The notes under the pieces: generated by a model
Told to the model about the DNA's origin: nothing
Database searches by the model: none
The model's input: the letters and a program-made list of their open reading frames with translations, nothing else
Shown: positions 5,049 through 11,230 of the stretch, in pieces
Layout of the letters: the number at the start of each line of letters is the position of its first letter
Numbering within the stretch: the stretch's first letter is position 1
Position numbers and translations under genes: made by a program
Assembly (NCBI GenBank): GCA_001805465.1
Contig: MHGH01000022.1
Span: forward strand, 1-11,230
DNA: 11,230 nt
Direction of reading: 5' to 3'
Source of the DNA: Omnitrophica WOR_2 bacterium RBG_13_41_10
Lineage (GTDB): Bacteria; Omnitrophota; Gorgyraeia; Gygaellales; Profunditerraquicolaceae

Positions 5049-6174
5049 TTTTTTGTTGCGCTAAATTTAATAATAATTTAGCGATATCCAGGCTGGCATC
5101 GGGCCTACTCAGCCGCCGGGCAGATTCAGCCAGGTATTTTAATCTTTGCGGATTATCCAGCAATTCTTTTATCACTAGGCCAGCCTCTTGAGGGTCATCT
5201 AATCTGATAGCGGCATTATGCCCGGTTAAATAATCCGTATTGCTTTCTTCCTGTCCGGGGATAGGATGAATGATAAGCATCGGCAGCCTTTTGGTTAAAA
5301 CCTCGGCGGTGGTAATGCCTCCGGGCTTGGTAATAATCAGGTCTGAAATCCCCATTAATTCATGGATACTATCGGAATATTTAAGTAATAAAATGGATTG
5401 TTTATATTTTTTTATCTTTGTTTTTAATGAGGCGTAGAGTTTTTTATTGCTGCCTGTAATGATTATTTCCTGAATATGGTGATTTATTCCCTCCAGGGAT
5501 TTTACTATTTTCTTTATCGGGCCTAAGCCTTGGCCCCCGCCCATAATTAATACTGTAAATTTATCCGCAGCCAGGTTAAATTCTTTTCTTATTTCGTTTC
5601 GTTTTACCTCTGTTTTAAATTTAGGATCAATGGGTATACCTAAAGGCTTTATTCTTTCTTGAGGGATCCCTTTTTTAATCAAGCTCTTGGCCACCTCTTG
5701 GGAAGGAGCTACATAATAATCAACCGTGTCATATAACCAATAGGAATGCGGCACATAGTCTGTAAGTATGGCAACCAAAGGCAGGCCAGAGCGATAGTGT
5801 TTTTTAAAGTCGGCTACCATTCCGCAAGGGAATGCCTGGCTGCAGGCAACTGCATCGGGTTTAAAATCATCAAAAAGATTTTTAAGCTTGGGCGAATTAA
5901 ATCTATGGATACTAGCTTTAATTTTTTCTATCTTTTTTGCGACAGAGGGATTATCGTAAAGGTAATCCCAGATTTGGGGGATTTTTTTAATTACGCCCAT
6001 ATAAATTTGGTTCACAACTTTTTCTGAGATGGGGTTGGTATAATTAAAGGCATTGATGTTCAGGATTTTGGCATTGGAGTTGAGTGTTTTTATAGCATTT
6101 TCTACTGCCAGGGTGGCGCTGTGATGGCCTGAAATTTCCGTGATATACATTAATATGATGCGTGGAGCGGCCAT
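5041..6174 (-). CDS. GT28 family MGDG synthase / diacylglycerol glycosyltransferase-like protein
   Basis: This 377-residue GT-B glycosyltransferase resembles plant MGDG synthase and Bacillus UgtP, which glycosylate diacylglycerol at the membrane surface. The N-terminal MGDG-synthase domain is recognisable from EISGHHSATLAVENAI (13-28), the IYMGVIKKIPQIWDYLYDN stretch (57-75), and ILTDYVPHSYW (136-146). The C-terminal GT28 nucleotide-sugar domain has LIMGGGQGLG (209-218), ITKPGGITTAEVL (281-293) and HPIPGQEESN (303-312), the expected UDP-sugar and loop motifs. No transmembrane helix is evident, as in UgtP, which is peripheral. The gene starts at ATG 6174, 6 bp after the HD-GYP gene stop, without a strong Shine-Dalgarno, so coupling to the upstream gene is likely. 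It overlaps the acyltransferase by 8 bp. Sugar and acceptor are unknown; glycosyl-diacylglycerol is the simplest guess. Confidence 0.92.
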   Translation of the reverse strand: MAAPRIILMYITEISGHHSATLAVENAIKTLNSNAKILNINAFNYTNPISEKVVNQIYMGVIKKIPQIWDYLYDNPSVAKKIEKIKASIHRFNSPKLKNLFDDFKPDAVACSQAFPCGMVADFKKHYRSGLPLVAILTDYVPHSYWLYDTVDYYVAPSQEVAKSLIKKGIPQERIKPLGIPIDPKFKTEVKRNEIRKEFNLAADKFTVLIMGGGQGLGPIKKIVKSLEGINHHIQEIIITGSNKKLYASLKTKIKKYKQSILLLKYSDSIHELMGISDLIITKPGGITTAEVLTKRLPMLIIHPIPGQEESNTDYLTGHNAAIRLDDPQEAGLVIKELLDNPQRLKYLAESARRLSRPDASLDIAKLLLNLAQQKNV

Positions 6175-6180
6175 AATTAT

Positions 6181-7347
6181 TTAAATCTTATTTTCTTGAT
6201 AAAGTTTGATAATAATAGAGGCGATCTGCGGGTCAAACTGCTTACCGCTTTGTTTTTTTATCTCTTCTATCGCCTGATCTTTAGATAAAGCCCGGCGATA
6301 AGGCCTGTCTATAGCCATGGCATCAAAGGTGTCGGCTACTGCGATTATCCCGGCGATTAAGGGTATTTGCTTTTCTTTTAGGCCATCAGGATAGCCAGAG
6401 CCGTCATACCACTCGTGATGGTATTTTACTCCTAAGACAGATTCTCCTAATTCTTTTATCGGCTCTAAGATTTTTACGCCGATAACTGCATGGTCCCGGA
6501 TAAGCTTGCGTTCATCGTCAGTTAAAGGCCCGTCTTTATTTAAAATTGCTCCGGGTATGCCAATTTTTCCGATATCATGCAGGAGGCTGGCAATATAAAG
6601 GCTTTCTACAAATTTGGGGTCCGCGGCTTTAGTATTTATTTTACCAAGCTCACCGGCGATTTTCATACTTAAATCCGTAACCCTTCCGATATGGCCGCGG
6701 GTATAATGGTCTTTGGCATCTACTGCTGCGGCTAAAGCCATGGTAGTATGTAAAAACAGCTCATGGGTTTTATTAAGTTCCAATTCTATTTCTTTAAAAA
6801 GCTGGGCGTTGCGGATAGCCATAGCCACATCAGAAGCCAGGGCAGAGAAAAAATTCAGCTCATCCTGGCTAAATTCCCTGCCGTTATTCTTTTTACCCAT
6901 TAATAATAGGCCTAACAAGTCATCCCTAAAATAACTGGGGATACAGGCTACCGCATCAAATATCTCCATCTGATAGACCGCTCCTCTCAAAACTTTTTTT
7001 AGATGAGGAGAGATATTTTTCCTGTTTAAGATTTTTTTTGCCTTTTTATATACGATTGCGCCGTCACGGAATAATTCTTTATCTTTACGCTCTCTAAAAA
7101 AGCTGATCAGGGGATTATCCGCATTCATACGGGCAAAACCTTCGGGTATCCTGATCCCTAAGCGGCCGCGGGAAACAGTTAAGATATATGAATCCCCCTC
7201 TTTTTGATGCAATAAGATGCCGGCATATCTAAGCTTTACCTTTTGTACAATCATGCGCACGATTATTTTAATCAATGCATTCGGATCGTGGATGAGAATC
7301 ATGGTTTTCGATGCGGACTCTAATTCTTTTTTATAATCAATAGCCAT
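6181..7347 (-). CDS. GAF-HD-GYP protein, probable cyclic-di-GMP phosphodiesterase
   Basis: This 388-residue cytoplasmic protein has two parts. Residues about 15-190 form a GAF sensor domain ending in MAIRNAQLFKEI and joined by a helical linker. Residues about 200-385 form a complete HD-GYP domain: RGHIGRV (217-223), the HD pair in LLHDIGKIGIP (His257, Asp258), a later HAVIG, YHHEWYDGSGYPDG (309-322, with the GYP), and IIAVADTFDAMAIDRPYR (334-351). All metal-binding and GYP residues known to be needed for c-di-GMP hydrolysis are present, so it should be active. It starts at ATG 7347 with an AAGGAG site at 4 nt. Unlike RpfG it has no receiver of its own; a free receiver is encoded just upstream, and its GAF resembles that of the histidine kinase two genes upstream. 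Confidence 0.95.
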   Translation of the reverse strand: MAIDYKKELESASKTMILIHDPNALIKIIVRMIVQKVKLRYAGILLHQKEGDSYILTVSRGRLGIRIPEGFARMNADNPLISFFRERKDKELFRDGAIVYKKAKKILNRKNISPHLKKVLRGAVYQMEIFDAVACIPSYFRDDLLGLLLMGKKNNGREFSQDELNFFSALASDVAMAIRNAQLFKEIELELNKTHELFLHTTMALAAAVDAKDHYTRGHIGRVTDLSMKIAGELGKINTKAADPKFVESLYIASLLHDIGKIGIPGAILNKDGPLTDDERKLIRDHAVIGVKILEPIKELGESVLGVKYHHEWYDGSGYPDGLKEKQIPLIAGIIAVADTFDAMAIDRPYRRALSKDQAIEEIKKQSGKQFDPQIASIIIKLYQENKI

Positions 7348-7355
7348 CTCGCTCC

Positions 7356-7721
7356 TTATTTAACCAGGGCTGACATTACCACTCTTTCAAGCTCCCCTAA
7401 TTCAAGGGGTTTATGGACATAACCCAGGGCCCCTAAGCGCTGGCATTGATCAAAAGACCCTTCATCTTCGGGTTTTCTGCCCGTTACCATAATTACTTTG
7501 GCATCTTTATTTTTTTCTTTAATCCGGCGCAAAGCTTCTATTCCGTTGATACCGTTCATTTTTATATCCATGAGGATTAAATCCGGCTTATGTTTTTCGG
7601 TAATCTCTACAGCCTCCTCGCCGCTGGAAGCAGTAATTACCTCAATTTTACGCTTGCTGAAAAAATTCGCGGCAAATTCCCTAATATCTGCTTCATCATC
7701 TACGATTAATAACTTTGCCAT
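7356..7721 (-). CDS. Stand-alone response-regulator receiver (CheY-like)
   Basis: This 121-residue protein is a receiver domain with no output domain. The acidic pocket Asp8-Asp9 is in LLIVDDEADI, the phospho-acceptor Asp52 in LILMDIKMNG, the switch Thr80 in VIMVTGRK, and the conserved Lys104 in GYVHKPLELGE. All active residues are present, so phosphorylation is expected. It follows the histidine kinase stop by 3 bp, with a GGGAGG ribosome site 7-8 nt before ATG 7721, and precedes the HD-GYP gene by 8 bp. The kinase-receiver-HD-GYP order suggests that it carries phosphate from the kinase and acts by binding a partner protein, most simply the HD-GYP phosphodiesterase. A role in a longer phosphorelay is also possible. 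Confidence 0.95.
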   Translation of the reverse strand: MAKLLIVDDEADIREFAANFFSKRKIEVITASSGEEAVEITEKHKPDLILMDIKMNGINGIEALRRIKEKNKDAKVIMVTGRKPEDEGSFDQCQRLGALGYVHKPLELGELERVVMSALVK

Positions 7722-7724
7722 TTC

Positions 7725-9905
7725 TTATCCTCCCTGCTTTGCCATGGGCAGCTCCATAATAAAACGCGTGCCTATTTTATCTGCCGAAGAAAATTCAATT
7801 TTTCCTTTATGCATATCGGTGATTATTCTTTTAATCACATAAAGCCCGAGGCCGGTGCCTTGGCGCGCGGAAATCTTGGTGGTAAAGAAAGGGGTAAACA
7901 TCTTTTTCATATCTTCTTCTTTTACGCCCATGCCGTTATCCTGAAAAGTAATTTCTATGCTATGCTCTGTTTTTTGCCGGGCAGAAACAGTAATTTTTCC
8001 GCGGTAATTGGGCTCCTTTAATTTTTCCCTGCGCTCCACAATGGCGTCATAGGCATTATCAATAAAATTAAAGAAGACCTCTTCCAACTGTGCTAAGTTC
8101 CCTTTTATTTTAGGCAGTTCTTTAGGGTAATCGCGAATAAGGTCAATTTCCGAAAGTTTTACTTTATATTGCACCATCTCCAAGGTCCCGTCAATAATCT
8201 GGTCTAAGTTTATGGCCTCAAAAGCCGAGTCTTGGGTGCGGCTGTATTTTAAGAGACCCTTGACCACTTGCGCTCCCTGCATAACGTTAGCCTGCACGCG
8301 CTCAAGGGCGTTGGAGACTTCAGTAATCATCTTTTTTATTTCCGGGTCGCATCTGGAAGTATCGGTTTGTTTTATGGTGTCTATGCTGTCACCGGCAATC
8401 AGGGAAAGGGCATAAAAACGGTTATTAATCTGATGGGATAAGCCATCCGCCATAGTTCCTATTGTTGCCATCTTTTCTGCCTGGGCGATCTGCAACTGCA
8501 TTTTTTTGGCATCTTCATAGAATTGGGCGTTTTCAATGGCTAAGGCTGCTTGATTTGCCAGTACCAGGAAAACATTGAGGTCTTCCGGTGTATATACTTG
8601 GCCGGAAAGTTTATTCCCTAAAACAATAAACCCCATAAAATTGTCTTCAAAGAAACTGGGGATGATAACCGAGGCATGCAGCATGCGCATATTTGCTTCT
8701 AGATACTGAAAAGTCGCATCAGGAGAATCCTGCATCTGGCGCTTTACTTCTTCATAAACCAAAGGCACGCGTTTTAAGACAATCCATGCAATTAAAGGGT
8801 TTTTGGCATCCAGCTTTAAAACTCCCTTGCTTCCCTTATCGCGGCTGACTACTAAGACGTATTCTCCTGCCTCTTCATTATAAAGATATACACCGGCATA
8901 CTCTATTCTTACGGTCTTAGTGACGATATGGGTGATGAGATTAAGCAGGCGCCTTAAATTACGGATGCGGGTCATGCCAATAGATGCTTGCTTGAGTATA
9001 TTCTGATAGCGTTTTTGCTCTCTCAGTAATTTTTCTTCTGCTTTGCTTTGGAGATATATATAAAGAAATGGCCCTGCGGTAGCTAATACCGCCATTAATC
9101 CTAAAGGCAATGCCCACCAGTTTTGGCTAAAATGTTCTATCAGCCATCCTTTAAGCCATAAAGCTAGAGCAAAAGGCGCCCCTAAGACTAAAGTATAAAC
9201 CGCAATAAAAATTCCGGTGCGGGTAATAGCAACTCGGATATCCATGAAACTGTGTTTTACTATAGCATAGGAAAGAATCACGATAAAAAATATAACTGGA
9301 AGAGGGCTTATAGGGTAAAACGATATCCCTAAATCTGGGAGGTAATCTGCTGCTGAAAAAGAAACAATAAGCCACGCTAATAAAGAATACTTTATTTGAA
9401 CTTTTCTAAGCGGCATCACCTCTTTTTTGAATTCGATAAGTTCCATAATTATACTTGATACCCAATAAAATAAATAAAAAAGAAAGAAAAATAAAGCAAA
9501 AATTCCCCCTAACTTAGTATGATATCCCCAAAAATATTTATAAGTCCCAGTAACTACCTTACCTTTAAGAATCGCTAATACAAGAATAAAACTACATATA
9601 TAGCCTAAAAATATTAAATTTCGTTTTCTTTTTCTTAGAAATTTGGTTACAAAGTGATAACTTGCTGAGGGGATAAAGCTTACGCCTGCATAAGCAAATC
9701 TACACCAAAATAAAGCACCTTCTGGATTTGTACTCATATAAGAAAACGTGTACCCTAAATGCCAAATAACTGAAGTAAAGCATAGAAGAGTAAAAGAAAA
9801 ATTAATAAGCGACCTCTTTGATTTTATTGCAAAAAATATTGTAAAGATTAATGAAAAAATTGCAGCGATAAATGTTGGGATAGCGTATGGGTTAAATTGA
9901 TACAT
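7725..9905 (-). CDS. Membrane histidine kinase: 7TM sensor, GAF, HisKA-like, HATPase
   Basis: From ATG 9905 this kinase has 726 residues. The N-terminal 290 residues hold about eight hydrophobic segments with the look of the 7TM histidine-kinase sensor domain (NPYAIPTFIAA start, WHLGYTFSYMSTNPEGALFWCRFAYAG). A helical linker leads to a GAF domain at about 315-465. The H-box GLSHQINNRFYAL contains the phospho-acceptor His491. The ATPase follows: N-box FFNFIDNAYDA (612-622), DNGMGV (656-661), MFTPFFTTK, and GTGLGLYVIKRI (683-694). The residue after the acceptor His is Gln rather than the usual Glu or Asp. The frame is open to a TTG at 9950, but ATG 9905 gives a family-like N-terminus and a 14-bp overlap with the SDR gene; its ribosome site is weak. 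The 5' half, especially 9420-9905, is much more AT-rich than the 3' half. Partners are the receiver and HD-GYP downstream. Confidence 0.93.
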   Translation of the reverse strand: MYQFNPYAIPTFIAAIFSLIFTIFFAIKSKRSLINFSFTLLCFTSVIWHLGYTFSYMSTNPEGALFWCRFAYAGVSFIPSASYHFVTKFLRKRKRNLIFLGYICSFILVLAILKGKVVTGTYKYFWGYHTKLGGIFALFFFLFYLFYWVSSIIMELIEFKKEVMPLRKVQIKYSLLAWLIVSFSAADYLPDLGISFYPISPLPVIFFIVILSYAIVKHSFMDIRVAITRTGIFIAVYTLVLGAPFALALWLKGWLIEHFSQNWWALPLGLMAVLATAGPFLYIYLQSKAEEKLLREQKRYQNILKQASIGMTRIRNLRRLLNLITHIVTKTVRIEYAGVYLYNEEAGEYVLVVSRDKGSKGVLKLDAKNPLIAWIVLKRVPLVYEEVKRQMQDSPDATFQYLEANMRMLHASVIIPSFFEDNFMGFIVLGNKLSGQVYTPEDLNVFLVLANQAALAIENAQFYEDAKKMQLQIAQAEKMATIGTMADGLSHQINNRFYALSLIAGDSIDTIKQTDTSRCDPEIKKMITEVSNALERVQANVMQGAQVVKGLLKYSRTQDSAFEAINLDQIIDGTLEMVQYKVKLSEIDLIRDYPKELPKIKGNLAQLEEVFFNFIDNAYDAIVERREKLKEPNYRGKITVSARQKTEHSIEITFQDNGMGVKEEDMKKMFTPFFTTKISARQGTGLGLYVIKRIITDMHKGKIEFSSADKIGTRFIMELPMAKQGG

Positions 9906-10911
9906 CTCTGTTAGTTTTTGGCAATAGATTATTTTTGGAATACCAATCAATAGTCAGTCTTAATCCTTCAAGTGGAGTTGGGTAGCTAAATAAATATCCA
10001 CAAGATTTTAGTTTTTTATTCAAAAAACTTTGATTATAAAGAAAATAATCTAAAGATTCTGGAGAAATCTCTTTAAATGTTAACCTCCAAATAGGCAATC
10101 TACTGATGAATTTAAGTACATAGCGAGGTAAATTCACTAAAGGGGGTTTCACATTCAAACATTGGCACACGGTCTCTATTATTTCTCTACATGAATTAGG
10201 ATGATCATCGCAAATATGATAAATCTCCCCGATATTATTTTTTAAATCTGCTAACTCTACCGTTGCGTTAACTACATCTTCTATATGAACTAAATGTATT
10301 TTATTTTCTTTTTTTCCTGGAAATACCCATAGTTTTCCTTTAGCGATCAAATTCAAAACATGATAAAATCCATAAGAGTTGTTGGGACCATATACAATAA
10401 CTGGCCTGACAACAATAATTGGCAATTTGTGCTTCTTATAAAAATCTAATACAGTTTGCTCTGCCTTACTTTTTGACCATTCATACCAATTCTTAAATTT
10501 ATTAGGATAGGATTCATCCTCTTTTATAAAGTTTCCTTCTTTTATTCCTACTACATAAGCAGTACTAAAATATATAATTTTTTTAATATTTTTTTTTCCT
10601 ACACAAGCCTCAAGTAATTTCTTTGTGCCTAAAACGTTATTTTTAAATAAATCTTCTTTAGATGCTTCAACTTTAAAAAGTCCAGCCAAGTGAAATACAT
10701 AGTCAGCTTTATCTAATAGGCCTGAGTAGGAAGCATTATCTAATAAATTTCCAAAAATAACTTGAACTTTTTTTTCTGGGAAATCATTTATTTTATTTTT
10801 TGATTCAGGCCTTACCAGAGCACTAACTAGATTATTTTGTACTAATTTAACCAGTAGTTTCTTACCAATAAACCCTGTTGCACCGGTAATAAAAATATTA
10901 CAGTCTTTCAT
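9892..10911 (-). CDS. Extended-SDR NAD(P)-dependent oxidoreductase/epimerase
   Basis: This is a 339-residue cytoplasmic protein of the NAD-dependent epimerase/dehydratase (extended short-chain dehydrogenase) family. The Rossmann motif GATGFIG (10-16) is followed by DYVFHLAG (70-77), the FSTAYVVG strand with Ser116, and the catalytic YxxxK pair Tyr143-Lys147 in YEWSKSKAEQ. VVRPVIVYGPNN and the HIEDVVNATVELA segment complete the fold. The sequence looks closest to the 3-beta-HSD / dihydroflavonol-reductase-like branch rather than to sugar-nucleotide epimerases, but I cannot name the substrate. It follows an acyl-ACP-reductase-like gene after a 47-bp AT-rich gap, so a fatty aldehyde, beta-keto/hydroxy lipid or related compound is conceivable (inference). 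There is no clear ribosome site before ATG 10911. It overlaps the kinase start by 14 bp and is markedly AT-rich. Confidence 0.88.
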   Translation of the reverse strand: MKDCNIFITGATGFIGKKLLVKLVQNNLVSALVRPESKNKINDFPEKKVQVIFGNLLDNASYSGLLDKADYVFHLAGLFKVEASKEDLFKNNVLGTKKLLEACVGKKNIKKIIYFSTAYVVGIKEGNFIKEDESYPNKFKNWYEWSKSKAEQTVLDFYKKHKLPIIVVRPVIVYGPNNSYGFYHVLNLIAKGKLWVFPGKKENKIHLVHIEDVVNATVELADLKNNIGEIYHICDDHPNSCREIIETVCQCLNVKPPLVNLPRYVLKFISRLPIWRLTFKEISPESLDYFLYNQSFLNKKLKSCGYLFSYPTPLEGLRLTIDWYSKNNLLPKTNRDVSI

Positions 10912-10958
10912 CTAAATATATAAATAAAAAATAAAATATTTTTTAGAAGAGTATTTTG
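10912..10958 (-). other. AT-rich spacer between the reductase-like gene and the SDR gene
   Basis: This 47-bp gap holds about five G or C bases in all. It contains A- and T-runs able to pair weakly (AAAAAATA with TTTTATTTTTT), but no GC stem, so it is not a convincing terminator. No Shine-Dalgarno precedes ATG 10911. TATA-like boxes abound by chance at this composition, so I call no promoter. Confidence 0.5.
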
Positions 10959-11230
10959 TTATAATTCAGTCTTTATGTAGATATCAAATCCATTATTCTT
11001 AGCGAGCCTCCCTATGTTTTCTACCTTCTCTATCCCAATCCTATCGCCTATAGAATAGTTTATAAAGTTTCTTTCAAGTGTTAAGAGTATCGTTTCTGCA
11101 AGACAAGCGTAAATAATATCTTTCGGTTGACCTGTATCTATCCCAAAATTAACATCATAAGGTAGCTTAATCAATCCACCTTCAATAACAATAACATCTT
11201 TCCTGCTGCTGGCTTTTCCGTAAATATTTT
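10959..11230 (-). CDS. C-terminal end of a long-chain acyl-ACP reductase (AAR)-like dehydrogenase (partial)
   Basis: The frame is open from the window edge to TAA at 10959-10961, giving about 90 residues of a C-terminus. A TTG at 11174 sits inside the frame, but the reading frame and sense continue upstream (KASSRKDVIVIEGG), so this is a truncated gene and not a small one. The segment IIYACLAETILLTLE, then NYSIGDRIGIEKVENIGRLA, then KNNGF, matches my memory of the C-terminus of cyanobacterial acyl-ACP reductase (FACFAEAMLLEFE, then NFSWGRNQITIEKMEAIG, then RHGF) in order and spacing. An IEGGLIK(L)PYDV segment precedes it, like the NGGVVEHCFDID segment there. Such enzymes reduce fatty acyl-ACP to the aldehyde with NADPH. 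The catalytic Cys and Rossmann motif lie outside the window, so activity is unproven; the wider shikimate-dehydrogenase-like superfamily is the alternative. Confidence 0.7.
   Translation of the reverse strand, partial: NIYGKASSRKDVIVIEGGLIKLPYDVNFGIDTGQPKDIIYACLAETILLTLERNFINYSIGDRIGIEKVENIGRLAKNNGFDIYIKTEL

Larger units (their letters stand above)
9420..11000. other. AT-rich segment spanning the SDR gene and the 5' part of the kinase gene
   Basis: Hand counts of 60-base lines give roughly 15-33% GC for most of this stretch (for example 20% at 9421-9480, 22% at 9601-9660, 15% at 10741-10800). In contrast, counted lines at 8281-8460 give about 43%. A few lines inside the stretch reach about 43% (9661-9720), so the edge is gradual. 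Part of the drop comes from Phe/Ile/Leu-rich membrane segments in the kinase, but the soluble SDR protein is equally AT-rich. Confidence 0.6.

Noticed and set aside
7498..7842. A 114-codon open frame on the plus strand
   Set aside because: It is antisense to the receiver and the end of the kinase, both with intact active-site motifs, and shows no domain of its own.
9151..9375. A 74-codon minus-strand frame in another phase inside the kinase gene
   Set aside because: It lies inside the membrane domain of the kinase and is explained by that coding sequence.
9906..9950. An upstream TTG start for the kinase, adding 15 residues
   Set aside because: It would lengthen the overlap with the SDR gene to 59 bp, uses a rarer start codon, and adds a segment unlike 7TM kinase N-termini. 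ATG 9905 is preferred, though its own ribosome site is weak.
10912..10958. Terminator or promoter in the AT-rich gap before the SDR gene
   Set aside because: There is no GC-containing stem, and TATA-like boxes are expected by chance at this composition.
10959..11174. A complete 71-residue small protein starting at TTG 11174
   Set aside because: The frame continues open to the window edge and the upstream residues extend the match to acyl-ACP reductase, so it is the end of a larger gene.
1..11230. CRISPR arrays, insertion sequences, tRNA/rRNA genes, attachment sites
   Set aside because: No regularly spaced repeats, transposase motifs, tRNA-like cloverleaf with a T-loop, or rRNA blocks were seen on either strand.

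Overview
All recognisable genes lie on the minus strand, so the biology reads from position 11230 down to 1. The genes are tightly packed, often overlapping by 4-14 bp, and GC is moderate to low (about 40% in most lines counted, about 27% near 9420-11000). Evidence for a Gram-negative (diderm) bacterium is a TonB-dependent outer-membrane receptor, an LpxL-type acyltransferase and a cobalamin-riboswitch salvage operon. The gene mix (MGDG-synthase-like glycosyltransferase, GAF/HD-GYP proteins, a 7TM histidine kinase, a cyanobacterial-type acyl-ACP reductase relative) reminds me of uncultivated PVC-related lineages such as Omnitrophota. That placement is an impression and was not tested.

Layout in transcription order. 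(1) 11230-9892: the C-terminal end of a protein resembling long-chain acyl-ACP reductase, then an extended-SDR oxidoreductase, both AT-rich. (2) 9905-6181: a signalling module made of a 7TM-GAF histidine kinase, a stand-alone receiver and a GAF-HD-GYP cyclic-di-GMP phosphodiesterase. The kinase and phosphodiesterase carry visibly related GAF domains. (3) 6174-3541: a lipid/envelope block of a GT28 MGDG-synthase-like glycosyltransferase, an LpxL/HtrB-like acyltransferase and a GT2 (DPM1-like) glycosyltransferase. (4) 3538-2398: protein-L-isoaspartate methyltransferase and a COG2426-type small membrane protein. (5) 2401-1: a cobalamin salvage block. It holds a CobO/BtuR-type adenosyltransferase, a consensus-like promoter, a small DUF6580-like membrane protein, a cobalamin riboswitch with its own intrinsic terminator, a DUF71/COG2102 ATP-pyrophosphatase of the B12-linked type, and the start of a BtuB-like TonB receptor that runs off the window.

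How it fits together. The B12 block looks designed so that the promoter at about 1862-1890 makes the DUF6580-like protein whether or not B12 is present. The riboswitch behind that gene then decides whether transcription continues into DUF71 and the outer-membrane receptor. The signalling block suggests that a shared cue sensed by paired GAF domains is passed through a free receiver to c-di-GMP turnover. The flanking lipid genes may be its targets or simply neighbours. I found no CRISPR array, transposase, tRNA or rRNA. The only non-coding stretch near 300 bases is 1040-1335, which is filled by the riboswitch and its expression platform.
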